The notes beneath the pieces were generated by a model. It was not told the DNA's origin. It worked only from the letters and a program-made list of their open reading frames with translations, and searched no databases. DNA of 34,602 bases. Origin: Oculatellaceae cyanobacterium Prado106 (GTDB lineage Bacteria; Cyanobacteriota; Cyanobacteriia; Elainellales; Elainellaceae). A program made the translations under genes and the position numbers. Positions 7,644 to 15,279 of the stretch are shown here, piece after piece. Each line of letters opens with the position of its first letter. Position 1 is the first letter of the stretch. The stretch is taken from the NCBI GenBank assembly GCA_025454315.1, contig JALOOP010000027.1:1-34602 (forward strand), read 5' to 3'.

Positions 7644-8279
7644 ATGCTAATTGCCAATCAACTTTCGTTCCGTTACACCGCCAAGCAGCCTTGGATTCTG
7701 CGTGATTTTAGTGTGGCGATCACGCCTGGGGAGGTTGTGGGTTTGAGGGGGCCGTCTGGGTTTGGGAAAACGACGATCGCCAAGCTGTTGGCGGGGTATG
7801 AGTTGCCCAGTGCAGGCATGGTGACGGTCGATGGTCGTCCTTTGGGGCAACGGGGATATGCGCCCGTGCAGCTCATCTTTCAAAACCCTGAACTGGCCGT
7901 CAATCCTCGCTGGCGGATTCGTCAGATTTTGCAGGAAGGGCATCGGCCAACGGCTGACTTGTTGGCGGATCTGGGGATTCACTCGGGTTGGCTCGATCGC
8001 TATCCCCATGAGTTGAGCGGCGGCGAACTTCAGCGGATTGCAGTGGCACGAGTCCTCCATCCCACCACGCGCTATCTCATCGCCGATGAAATGACCGCCA
8101 TGCTCGATGCCAATACCCAGGCGCTGATTTGGCAGTCGGTGCTGCGCTACACCCAACACCACAAAATCGGACTGCTGGTAATCAGCCATGAAGATGCGCT
8201 GTTGAAACGAGTGTGCGATCGCATCATCGATTTATATTCCCATTCCCCACAGGATGCAACTCAGATGCAGTTGAGGTGA
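7644..8279 (+). CDS. ABC importer ATPase 2 (NikE/DppF type)
   Basis: The 211-residue ATPase carries Walker A GPSGFGKT (36-43), Q-loop LIFQNP, signature LSGGELQR, Walker B YLIADEM and switch His182 in ISHED. It is shorter than family members, which usually exceed 250 residues, because it stops soon after the switch and lacks the oligopeptide C-terminal region. The Phe in the Walker A loop and the Met after the catalytic Glu are unusual but probably tolerated. It completes the five-gene importer and should pair with the ATPase encoded at 6543. There is no ordinary ribosome site because the upstream sequence is the pyrimidine tract. Confidence 0.85.
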   Translation: MLIANQLSFRYTAKQPWILRDFSVAITPGEVVGLRGPSGFGKTTIAKLLAGYELPSAGMVTVDGRPLGQRGYAPVQLIFQNPELAVNPRWRIRQILQEGHRPTADLLADLGIHSGWLDRYPHELSGGELQRIAVARVLHPTTRYLIADEMTAMLDANTQALIWQSVLRYTQHHKIGLLVISHEDALLKRVCDRIIDLYSHSPQDATQMQLR

Positions 8280-8405
8280 TAATCAGGGTTTATCACTGTG
8301 TGTTGCCTTGTTTTGCCTTGTGATCCAAAGAGTGTTGCGATCGCACATCTTCCCAATCAGAACTCCATCTTCCTAATCAGGACAAGGACGATATCATACA
8401 AGCTA

Positions 8406-8575
8406 CTGTTGTGCGTAAGAATTGTTGTGCGTAAGAATTGTTGTGCGTGAGAATTGTTGTGCGTAAGAATTGTTGTGCGTAAGAATTGTTGTGCGTAAGA
8501 ATTGTTGTGCGTAAGAATTGTTGTGCGTAAGAATTGTTGTGCGTAAGATGCGTAAGAATTGTTGTGCGTGAGAAT
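8406..8575. repeat. 16-nt tandem array upstream of the TauE/SafE gene
   Basis: The motif GTTGTGCGT recurs ten times, at 8408, 8424, 8440, 8456, 8472, 8488, 8504, 8520, 8536 and 8561. It belongs to the 16-nt unit GTTGTGCGTAAGAATT, with occasional A-to-G changes giving GTGAGAATT. The final spacing is 25 nt because of a 9-nt partial duplication. The last copy ends 6 nt before the ATG at 8581 and supplies the only SD-like sequence, GTGAGAA. A diverged two-copy repeat (CATCTTCCYAATCAG) lies just before it, at about 8346-8382. There are no spacers, so it is not CRISPR. Confidence 0.9.
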
Positions 8576-8580
8576 CTGAA

Positions 8581-9369
8581 ATGCGAAACCTTTGGGCGTT
8601 TGCTTGGGGAGCAATAGTCGGAATCCTGGGTGGACTGATTGGCTTGGGTGGAGCAGAGTTTCGCTTGCCCGTTTTGGTTGGGATTTTTCGCTATTCAACT
8701 TGGGTGGCGATCGTCATCAATCTGGTGGTAAGTTTGGTCACCGTTGTGTTTTCATTTTTGTTTCGCACCCGCGTTGTTGGCCTTGAGTCTGTGGCTGCAC
8801 ATTGGCCTGTAATCCTCAACATTCTCGCCGGATCTCTCCTAGGATCTTACTTGGGGATTCATGCTGTAACCCATATTCCTGAGAGAACCTTACACCGAGT
8901 TGTCGTAGTCTTTCTGATTCTGTTAAGCATGGTGCTGCTTGGACATGATTGGATCTTCAATGTCGCCAGTTTTCAACTCCCCAACCTTCTCAGAACCAGT
9001 CTGGGATTTCTATCAGGAATCGTCATTGGCATCTTCAGCAGTATGCTGGGCGTAGCGGGTGGGGAATTAATCATTCCAACGATTATTCTGCTGTTTGCGA
9101 TCGATATCAAATTGGCAGGCAGTCTAAGCCTTGCCATCAGCATTCCAACGATCGTCATGGGACTGATCAAATACAAAAAACAACAAAGATTCAAAGCCGT
9201 ACAATCCGAACGGGGCTTGGTGGGAGCAATGGCGATCGGGTCTATTCTGGGCGCATTCCTCGGCAGCCATCTCCTGCGCTCGGTTCCCAGTGCTTGGCTC
9301 TATGTCCTGTTGGGAATGGTGCTGTTGTTGTCAGCGGTAAAACTCGCCCAGCATCAACCAACTGCGTGA
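8581..9369 (+). CDS. TauE/SafE family membrane transporter
   Basis: This 262-residue, very hydrophobic protein has about eight predicted membrane helices in two similar halves. Each half begins with the glycine-rich family motif: GGLIGLGGAEFRLPVL near residue 18, and SSMLGVAGGELIIPTI near 148. That inverted-repeat layout is typical of TauE/SafE (PF01925), whose members are thought to export sulfite, sulfonates or other small organic anions. The substrate here is unknown. The start lies directly after the 16-nt repeat array. The stop overlaps the GTG of the next small frame (GTGA), so the two may be translationally coupled. Confidence 0.85.
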   Translation: MRNLWAFAWGAIVGILGGLIGLGGAEFRLPVLVGIFRYSTWVAIVINLVVSLVTVVFSFLFRTRVVGLESVAAHWPVILNILAGSLLGSYLGIHAVTHIPERTLHRVVVVFLILLSMVLLGHDWIFNVASFQLPNLLRTSLGFLSGIVIGIFSSMLGVAGGELIIPTIILLFAIDIKLAGSLSLAISIPTIVMGLIKYKKQQRFKAVQSERGLVGAMAIGSILGAFLGSHLLRSVPSAWLYVLLGMVLLLSAVKLAQHQPTA

Positions 9370-9560
9370 CCACAATTCAGTTTACAGCGACTATCAAAGA
9401 CGGTGTGATTGTCATCCCCCAAGAATATCGCAACAACCTGGTTGAGGCAGATTCCGTCACCGTCACCATTCAGATCGCCAAAAAATCCAAGAGGAAGATC
9501 CCGGAAATAGGATTGATGGCTGAACTTGCTCGCAATCCTATTCAAATCAAAGATTTTTAA
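9366..9560 (+). CDS. Antitoxin-like protein, probably C-terminally truncated
   Basis: This 64-residue frame from GTG 9366 overlaps the transporter stop by 4 nt. The start IQFTATIKDGVIVIPQEY matches small cyanobacterial antitoxin-like proteins with an AbrB-like strand pair (a T-V-D-G-x-I-x-I-P pattern). The end, ELARNPIQIKDF, matches the toxin-binding tail of the same proteins, which normally continues as Lys/Thr-Pro-Leu-x-Arg-Glu-Glu. Here TAA falls in that position, and the next codons read PLAREES, so a single nonsense change seems to have removed the tail. No toxin gene follows. The sequence instead runs into the stump of a cytosine methyltransferase on the other strand. Confidence 0.6.
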   Translation: MTTIQFTATIKDGVIVIPQEYRNNLVEADSVTVTIQIAKKSKRKIPEIGLMAELARNPIQIKDF

Positions 9561-9861
9561 CCTCTAGCACGAGAAGAAAGTCATGAAAAGCAGGAATGTT
9601 TCTTGAAAAGCCTTGGCATGGAGGGCCACCAATCAACGCTGTTAGCTCTTCCCTTCGCAAACCTAAACTTAATCGTAAACTTAGAGGATTAACCTCACGG
9701 ACATCCTGATGAACAATTTTGGTGCTCTTGTAATTGTGCTTATAGGTTGCAAGAGCTTTCGCATCGACATCGATCGCGCATAAAGACTCAAAACCTGCTA
9801 AGTGGAATCCTGTAGTCAAGCCACCTGCACCAGAAAATAAGTCAATGGTGTTGTGTTTCAT
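9547..9861 (-). pseudogene. 5' remnant of a C5 cytosine DNA methyltransferase
   Basis: The frame begins MKHNTIDLFSGAGGLTTGF, the SAM-binding motif I of C5 methyltransferases, and continues to motif IV GGPPCQGFS with the catalytic Cys. It then changes abruptly into unrelated residues (IPAFHDFLLVLEV) and stops at 9547. Those last residues are the antisense of the neighbouring antitoxin tail, so the break is near 9600. Motifs VI to X and the target-recognition domain are missing; about 85 of the usual 300-400 residues remain. The start at 9861 is chosen because motif I begins a few residues later. The product cannot methylate DNA. Confidence 0.8.
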
Positions 9862-9866
9862 GGTCG

Positions 9867-9882
9867 GAATACTATAGTATTC
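9867..9882. promoter_or_regulatory. Perfect 16-bp palindrome at the methyltransferase start
   Basis: GAATACTATAGTATTC is an exact palindrome ending 5 nt upstream of the methyltransferase start codon. Its position would let a bound protein block the promoter or ribosome site, as controller proteins do in restriction-modification operons. No regulator gene is nearby, so this may be a leftover operator. Confidence 0.4.
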
Positions 9883-10047
9883 GAGATGATTCGTCAACCC
9901 AACTCTTTAAATAGAGATGGAGAGCATCAGCCGACAACCTTTTGACGATGCCTCACCATGAATTGAATGGCATAGTAAGAATTTATAGTGCATTACGGGC
10001 GGGGTTGTGGCTGAATTAAGCAATATGGGTTCCAAATCACTCTAAAA

Positions 10048-11418
10048 TCAGCGATTACTGGTCATGGAGTGACGCTGGACATACTGCAAGATGCCGTTGG
10101 CGATCGCTCCTGCCATCTGAGTGCGCCACTGCGGGCTGGCTAATCTCGGTTCATCTTCTGCGCCCGTGACAAACCCAATTTCAATCAACGCCGAAGGCAT
10201 AGAAGTATTGCGAATCACGTAGAACCGGGCGGCATGGATGCCCCGATCGTTCATTCCGGTGGCGGCAACGGCGCTGTCCTGGAGCGTTTGAGCCAGATCG
10301 CTGTTGGAGAAATAGTAGGTGCTAACGCCATTGGCATCGGGACGCTCCATGCTCAGGGCATTGGCGTGGATGCTGACAAAGAGGTTGGCACGGGCTTGCT
10401 CAGCGGTATCGACGCGGGGCTGGAGATCGATTTCTTCGTCGGAATTGCGGGTGAGGACAGCCTGGATGCCCTGCTGGTCGAGGAGTTGGGCAACCTGCTG
10501 CGCCACATCCAGCACCACCTCCGACTCATGGATATTGTCAATGCCGACTGCGCCTGGATCTCTGCCGCCATGACCAGGGTCGATCGCCACCACCACCCGA
10601 CCCTGGGGAACCGGACGCGCGGGACTGCGGTTAGAGGTTTGGGCGACGGTTCTGCCGGACTGACTGCTGCTGGACTCAATGGCGATCGCCAACTCCTGAC
10701 TACTCACCTGGGTAGCCACACCGAAGCGAATTCCTGTCCTAGGCAACAAGGAAAGGGTAACGCCCTGAGCGGATTGTCGCAGCCGCGCCTGAAGGACAGA
10801 ACCCTCGGCGGGGAGGGGAATGCTGGTCAGTCCTCGGGCGAGACGAGCGTCGGGAATCAGGATCTGGTACTGGCCGTTGCGCCATTGGCCAGAGGAGGTG
10901 ACGGGGCGATCGCTCTGGATCAACAACTGCCGTCCATCGGGGCTAAATGCGATCGCCTGAAGGGTAGCCAGATCTCCCGAAACTGGAGCGGGGACGCGAT
11001 TCTCAGCAGCCTGGGGCACGGGTTCAGGAAGCTGAACCACCCACTGCGTCGGAGAAACGCTTTGGAACTGGATCTGCTGCGGATTGAGAGAATAGCCGGG
11101 AGCTAGCTCTACGGTGATGCGAGTTGTGAGGGTGTCATACTGCGTCACCTCGACGGTGTGAATTACGCCGTTAAAGTTTTGGATGGCATACCGGGTTTCG
11201 GTTCCGGGCAAGTCAATGACCAACTGGGAAGTATCTACCAGCCATTGGGCGCGGGGCTGCACCGCTGTGTCGGTGGTGAATTCTAGACGGTTGCCGCCGG
11301 GGTTAAACTGCCATGCGGTCACGTTGGCGGCCTCGGCGGAGAGGGTGCCGACGGTGGCCAAACTGATCAATGACCCCAGCAGCCCCAAGGCGACTGAGTG
11401 CAGGTTCAATACTTTCAT
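10048..11418 (-). CDS. amiC: N-acetylmuramoyl-L-alanine amidase with AMIN domain
   Basis: This 456-residue secreted enzyme cleaves the amide bond between N-acetylmuramic acid and the peptide stem of peptidoglycan. A signal peptide ends near Ala30-Ala31. An AMIN domain (about 32-130), which targets such enzymes to the septum or envelope, is followed by a second beta-rich region (150-250). A Ser/Pro linker leads to the Amidase_3 domain (274-450). The zinc and catalytic residues are visible: His283 (AIDPGHGG), Glu298 (HESE), His351 (SIHANA) and Glu413 (LIEIGF). The ATG is preceded by AGGAAGGG. In cyanobacteria such enzymes act in cell separation and in drilling septal nanopores. It is a single transcription unit facing away from acsF. 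Confidence 0.93.
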   Translation of the reverse strand: MKVLNLHSVALGLLGSLISLATVGTLSAEAANVTAWQFNPGGNRLEFTTDTAVQPRAQWLVDTSQLVIDLPGTETRYAIQNFNGVIHTVEVTQYDTLTTRITVELAPGYSLNPQQIQFQSVSPTQWVVQLPEPVPQAAENRVPAPVSGDLATLQAIAFSPDGRQLLIQSDRPVTSSGQWRNGQYQILIPDARLARGLTSIPLPAEGSVLQARLRQSAQGVTLSLLPRTGIRFGVATQVSSQELAIAIESSSSQSGRTVAQTSNRSPARPVPQGRVVVAIDPGHGGRDPGAVGIDNIHESEVVLDVAQQVAQLLDQQGIQAVLTRNSDEEIDLQPRVDTAEQARANLFVSIHANALSMERPDANGVSTYYFSNSDLAQTLQDSAVAATGMNDRGIHAARFYVIRNTSMPSALIEIGFVTGAEDEPRLASPQWRTQMAGAIANGILQYVQRHSMTSNR

Positions 11419-11667
11419 ACCCTTCCTAACCGCAGGGGGCGGCGCTCCTGAATGCGTGGATTAGATACTCTGAGCCTGCTGTGAAGCAAACTCGGAGATA
11501 TTGGCGATCGCCCTCACACCTCGCCTCTCAGGCTGCCCGGTTGGTCACGGTTGGATAGCGGCTGTTACAAAACCGAAGGTTCTGTTGCAAGTCTTAACAA
11601 AAACCCCTGTAATGCGGTATCACAGCTTGGTAGACTAAATGACGGAAGCACTTGATATAAGAAAAGC

Positions 11668-12744
11668 ATGGTAGATTCTCTGAAAAAACCGGGTATCGAA
11701 GAGATCCGACCTGGGGTCAAGGTTCCAGCCAAGGAAACCATCCTCACCCCTCGGTTCTACACTACAGACTTTGACGAAATGGCCAAGATGGACATCTCGG
11801 CCAACGAAGACGAGCTCCAGGCCATCCTGGAAGAGTTCCGGGTAGACTACAATCGCCATCACTTCGTTCGAGATGCCGAATTTGAACAATCCTGGGAACA
11901 CCTCGACCCCCAAACCTATCAGCTCTTTGTCGAATTCCTAGAGCGCTCCTGCACCGCCGAGTTTTCCGGCTTCCTCCTCTACAAAGAACTCGCCCGCAAA
12001 CTCAAGGACAAAAGCCCCCTCGTGGCCGAATGTTTCTCCCTCATGTCCCGCGACGAAGCCCGCCACGCAGGCTTCCTCAACAAGGCTATGTCCGACTTCA
12101 ACCTGTCGCTCGACCTGGGCTTCTTGACCCAGCACCGCAGCTACACCTTCTTCAAACCCAAGTTCATCTTCTACGCTACCTACCTTTCCGAAAAAATCGG
12201 CTACTGGCGGTACATCACCATCTATCGCCACCTCGAAGCCCATCCTGAAAATCGCATCTACCCTATCTTCCGCTTCTTTGAGAACTGGTGTCAGGACGAA
12301 AACCGTCACGGTGATTTCTTCGACGCCATCATGAAATCCCAACCCCAGTTCCTCAACGACTGGAAGGCGAAACTCTGGGCCCGGTTCTTCCTGCTGTCCG
12401 TCTTTGCCACCATGTACCTCAACGACATCCAGCGCTCCGGCTTCTATGCCGCCCTCGGCCTCGATGCCCGCGAGTACGATATCCATGTCATCCGCAAGAC
12501 GAACGAAACCGCAGGCCGGATCTTCCCCCTAATCCTCAACGTCGATCACCCCGAGTTCTTCTCCCGGCTCGACATTTGCACTCAGAACACTGAGAAGTTG
12601 GGGGCGATCGCCGAGTCCAACGCGCCCAAGCCCATCAAGTTCCTCCGCAAGCTGCCCGTCCTGGCTTCCACCGGAGTCCAACTGCTGCGGCTCTACCTGA
12701 TGAAGCCGATCGACACCCTGTCCCTCGAAGGCTCGGTTCGATAA
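11668..12744 (+). CDS. acsF: Mg-protoporphyrin IX monomethyl ester oxidative cyclase
   Basis: The 358-residue enzyme forms the fifth ring of chlorophyll (Mg-protoporphyrin monomethyl ester to protochlorophyllide) using oxygen and a diiron centre. Diiron ligand motifs are visible: [27 protein letters not shown] (Glu130, His133) and [11 protein letters not shown]. Length and start ([24 protein letters not shown]) match the cyanobacterial family, called acsF/chlA(I)/cycI. Cyanobacteria often have a second low-oxygen copy, which is not in this window. It is monocistronic with a terminator at 12789-12825. It is the clearest metabolic marker of a phototroph here. Confidence 0.97.
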   Translation: MVDSLKKPGIEEIRPGVKVPAKETILTPRFYTTDFDEMAKMDISANEDELQAILEEFRVDYNRHHFVRDAEFEQSWEHLDPQTYQLFVEFLERSCTAEFSGFLLYKELARKLKDKSPLVAECFSLMSRDEARHAGFLNKAMSDFNLSLDLGFLTQHRSYTFFKPKFIFYATYLSEKIGYWRYITIYRHLEAHPENRIYPIFRFFENWCQDENRHGDFFDAIMKSQPQFLNDWKAKLWARFFLLSVFATMYLNDIQRSGFYAALGLDAREYDIHVIRKTNETAGRIFPLILNVDHPEFFSRLDICTQNTEKLGAIAESNAPKPIKFLRKLPVLASTGVQLLRLYLMKPIDTLSLEGSVR

Positions 12745-12788
12745 AAGGCTAAACAAGGCTACCCTAAAAGCTAATTTGCTCAAATCGT

Positions 12789-12825
12789 AAAAGGTGACTG
12801 AAGGTTCAACCCTAGGTCGCCTTTT
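12789..12825 (+). terminator. Rho-independent terminator after acsF
   Basis: The arms AAAAGGTGAC and GTCGCCTTTT form a 10-bp stem with one U-G pair and a 17-nt loop, ending in TTTT. It lies 45 nt after the acsF stop. Confidence 0.85.
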
Positions 12826-12846
12826 CGCATTCCTGCCAAAAATCCC

Positions 12847-12862
12847 TTGATATACTAATCAA
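12847..12862. promoter_or_regulatory. Small dyad upstream of the nucleotidyltransferase gene
   Basis: TTGAT and ATCAA arms flank a 6-nt spacer, 30 nt before the next start codon and just before the AAAAAGGAGAG ribosome site. It could be an operator or part of a promoter. This is weak evidence. Confidence 0.25.
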
Positions 12863-12891
12863 AATACTGGGCAAAAAGGAGAGTAGAATCC

Positions 12892-13206
12892 ATGACCCTC
12901 CAGAACCTTGACTTACCCATGACTCAAATTCGGGAGTTGTGCGATCGCTGGCAAATCACTGAATTGGCTCTCTTTGGGTCTGTCCTCCGCGATGACTTTA
13001 AACCCACCAGCGACATTGATATCCTCATCACCTTTGCGCCTGAAGCTCGCAAAGGATTGCTCACTTTGGCTCGAATTAAACATGAGCTAGAGGATCTGCT
13101 GGGGAGAAAGGTCGATCTTTCAACCAAAAAATCCATTGAACAAAGCCACAACAAAAACCGCAGCAACCATATCCTAAATTCTGCTCAAATCCTCTATGTC
13201 TCGTGA
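12892..13206 (+). CDS. MNT-family minimal nucleotidyltransferase
   Basis: This 104-residue protein has the polymerase-beta nucleotidyltransferase core: ELALFGSVLRDDFKPTSDID with Gly29-Ser30 and metal ligands Asp41 and Asp43, plus a VDLSTKKSI strand. MNT proteins usually pair with a HEPN ribonuclease and neutralise it by adding nucleotides to it (MntA/HepT). No HEPN gene lies within 1 kb on either side, so this copy is an orphan. The start at 12892 has AAGGAG 12 nt upstream; an internal ATG lies at 12919. It may act on a HEPN toxin encoded elsewhere or be a remnant. Confidence 0.8.
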   Translation: MTLQNLDLPMTQIRELCDRWQITELALFGSVLRDDFKPTSDIDILITFAPEARKGLLTLARIKHELEDLLGRKVDLSTKKSIEQSHNKNRSNHILNSAQILYVS

Positions 13207-13222
13207 TCCACAGAATACATAA

Positions 13223-13260
13223 TTGTAGGATGCATTAGCGGAACGTAACGCATCGCCGAC
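13223..13260. repeat. REP-like intergenic palindrome
   Basis: This is a short imperfect palindrome with arms GATGCATTA and TAACGCATC around an AGCGGAACG-type centre. It matches a well-known cyanobacterial intergenic repeat pattern (GGATGCGTTAGCGGAACGTA). It sits between the nucleotidyltransferase and DUF2283 genes. Confidence 0.6.
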
Positions 13261-13301
13261 ATATGGATGTGGTGCCAGATTCAAAAACATTGGAGGAATC
13301 T

Positions 13302-13514
13302 ATGAAAATTAAATACGATCCCAAGGTGGATGTGATTCGGATTACCCTCAAGGATGTGGCTATTGAAGAGAGCGATGAAGAAACCCCTGGGATTATCTTG
13401 GACTTCGACTCTAGCAACAATGTCGTTGGCATCGAGATTCTTCAAGCTTCTAAGCGCATCGATGATCCGCAAGCGATCGAATACAGGATTAGTCAGTCGG
13501 TGATTTCTTTCTGA
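13302..13514 (+). CDS. DUF2283 family small protein
   Basis: This 70-residue protein starts at an ATG preceded by GGAGGAATCT; the longer frame from 13263 crosses the REP-like repeat edge and is unlikely. It has the DUF2283 pattern: MKIKYDPKVDVIRITL, then GIILDFDSSNNVVGIEIL, ending soon after ASKRI. The family is widespread in cyanobacteria and archaea and often follows a DUF4258 gene in toxin-antitoxin-like pairs. No DUF4258 gene is visible here, so it stands alone. The molecular function is unknown. Confidence 0.8.
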   Translation: MKIKYDPKVDVIRITLKDVAIEESDEETPGIILDFDSSNNVVGIEILQASKRIDDPQAIEYRISQSVISF

Positions 13515-13525
13515 TGCGGTTAACG

Positions 13526-14080
13526 TCATCGATTCAAGACGGCAGGCACGGTAAAGCCAGAGGCCATATCTTGGAAGGTGCCCGTGAGCGATCGCCCCTC
13601 CGAAGACAGCGTCAAATTGGCAACACCTTGGGTAAAAGAAGCCGTCTGATAGTTGATTAGAACAGATTGACCTTGAATTTGCCCTTGGCCAACGGCGGTT
13701 ATGCCATAGAGTGGACTGATTTCTTGGATGGCAACAAGATTGCCATTTTGCACAATCTGATAGGTGAGTCCCTCATGGCCATACCAGATGCCATTGAGAT
13801 CAATATACTCAGCCTGGGGAGGAATCGGAGACTGATTTTCCTTTTGTTCTAATGCTCTAAAACGCTCTTCGAGTTCTGCTTGTCGCCTTTCCAGTTCTTC
13901 CTTGGGGAGATCATCAATTCTGTCATCGACCGTCCCTTGAGACTTCTCTCTAAAAACAATCCGAAACCCTCCCGGCATCTCTAATTCACCCACCACAAAA
14001 CCCGAGTATGCGGTATAAAGAGCCAAAGGAACTACCAGCACGAAAAAGACAGTCCAGATGAAATGAGGAAATTTTTTCAT
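13526..14080 (-). CDS. Membrane-anchored hypothetical protein
   Basis: This 184-residue protein has an N-terminal membrane helix (about 8-29, FIWTVFFVLVVPLALYTAY). A short charged part and a predicted coiled coil follow (about 60-85, EELERRQAELEERFRALEQ). The C-terminal beta-rich domain begins DLNGIWYGHEGLTYQIVQNGN and runs to the end with SLTGTFQDMASG. That domain pattern (N-G-I-W, then alternating strands and G-x-F) resembles small barrel or lipocalin-like domains. Topology suggests it is anchored in the membrane with the barrel outside the cytoplasm. I do not recognise a named family. It ends 11 nt from the convergent DUF2283 stop. Confidence 0.65.
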   Translation of the reverse strand: MKKFPHFIWTVFFVLVVPLALYTAYSGFVVGELEMPGGFRIVFREKSQGTVDDRIDDLPKEELERRQAELEERFRALEQKENQSPIPPQAEYIDLNGIWYGHEGLTYQIVQNGNLVAIQEISPLYGITAVGQGQIQGQSVLINYQTASFTQGVANLTLSSEGRSLTGTFQDMASGFTVPAVLNR

Positions 14081-14393
14081 TCAAGTGACGTGGGGGCTAC
14101 TTGGGCTTGAACTGTCTGGAAAACTTAAGTAATCTGACAAAACTTAAATATCAGTAACTTGCAAGGATTGATTTGCCTTTTAATGAGCCAGTTGTCCTGA
14201 TGAACGGGTAATTCATCATTCGGTGTTTTACTGTTATATACCGGAAAACTGGCTGTAGATCGGCTCAATTTCAGGAGTTCTTTACAAAAATTCTCGTCTG
14301 TTGCTTTCAAGCTATGATTTTGGCAGTTTATGGCGTTGGTCATCAACTCGATCGCCAAAACGAGGATGATCTGAAACCTTGTAACCTGAACCG
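14081..14393. other. Gap with one weak minus-strand frame
   Basis: A frame at 14125-14343 on the minus strand (ATG at 14343, 72 residues) contains FCKELLKLSRSTASFPVYNS and VHQDNWLIKRQI. This is protein-like, but it lacks a good ribosome site and a family I can name. It might be a decayed small gene. Nothing else is evident in this stretch. Confidence 0.3.
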
Positions 14394-15278
14394 CTATGAC
14401 GAGGTTGTTTCGCCGATGGATGACCTGCGTAAAGGGTTGAGCAAATGGGGATATTCCGTGAAATAGGCTTCCAGGCTAAACGGCTGAGTCCCCGTTAATC
14501 GGAGAATCGTGTCACTGGGTTGCGCTACTTCTCCGGCTGCGATCGCCTCATAAGAACCCAGCCAAGTCTCCACTTCCCAGTCCGGCGCACCAAACATACT
14601 GCGCCATTTGCGTCCTGCTTCGAGCGATTCGGGTTCATAGAGGAGCGATCGCCCACACAAAGCCGACAATCGCGCCGCTGTTTCACTCAGGGTTAAAGAT
14701 TCCAAGCCCGTCACATTGTAAGTTCCAGCAAAATCACCGGGACGACTCAACAGAGTTGCCGCCAGTCGAGACACATCCTCCCGCGCAACCCAAGCCACGG
14801 CTCCATCACCGGCTGAGCCACGCATTATTCCCTCAGTATTAAACATTTCTGGAATCAGATCTAGATAAAAGTTGTCACGCAGCGCAGTGAAGGGAATGCC
14901 ACTCTCTTGCAAAAATTGTTCCGTCTGATCATGATCGCGCGACATGGGAAACTTTGAGTCGGGAGATGCCCCTTGAAAGGACAAATAAACCAGGTGTTTG
15001 ACCTGGGCACGCACAGCCGCATCAATGGCATTTTTGTGCAGCAGGGCACGCTCTCCCGGCTCGGCATATCCAGAAATAATCAAGGCTGTATCCACCTGAG
15101 CAAAGGCCGCGTCCAAGGTTGCGGGCTGGGCATAGTCTCCCTCAATGATTTGGCTCAAGGGGAGTTGAGGCGCACGGTGGGCATCGCGAACCATCAGCCG
15201 CAGTGAGTATCCTTGATGAGCCAGCAACTCAGCAGTGCGCTTGCCAATTTTGCCAGGTGCTCCTGTGATTAAGATCAT
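14394..15278 (-). CDS. NmrA-like NAD(P)-binding oxidoreductase (atypical SDR)
   Basis: This 294-residue protein begins with the nucleotide-binding pattern ILITGAPGKIGKRTAE (Gly6, Gly9, Gly12). It continues with LMVRDAHRA, GDYAQPATL, ALIISGY and HLVYLSFQGASPDS. These mark the atypical SDR group of NmrA or quinone-oxidoreductase-2 type, which lacks the Tyr-x3-Lys site. TALRDNFYLDLIPEMF and YNVTGLESLTLSETAARLS are typical later pieces. The substrate is unknown; relatives act as redox sensors or reduce quinones. The gene follows the metallophosphoesterase gene on the same strand. Its ribosome site (AGGAGA) is part of a 17-nt unit repeated six times upstream. Confidence 0.85.
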   Translation of the reverse strand: MILITGAPGKIGKRTAELLAHQGYSLRLMVRDAHRAPQLPLSQIIEGDYAQPATLDAAFAQVDTALIISGYAEPGERALLHKNAIDAAVRAQVKHLVYLSFQGASPDSKFPMSRDHDQTEQFLQESGIPFTALRDNFYLDLIPEMFNTEGIMRGSAGDGAVAWVAREDVSRLAATLLSRPGDFAGTYNVTGLESLTLSETAARLSALCGRSLLYEPESLEAGRKWRSMFGAPDWEVETWLGSYEAIAAGEVAQPSDTILRLTGTQPFSLEAYFTEYPHLLNPLRRSSIGETTSS

Positions 15279-15279
15279 G

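Noticed and set aside
7054-7650. 198-residue Pro/Ser/Thr-rich plus-strand frame
   Set aside because: Frame-shifted reading of ATPase 1 and the following heptamer tract.
10234-11106. 290-residue plus-strand frame opposite the amidase gene
   Set aside because: The minus-strand amidase has all catalytic residues, while this frame has no recognisable domain.
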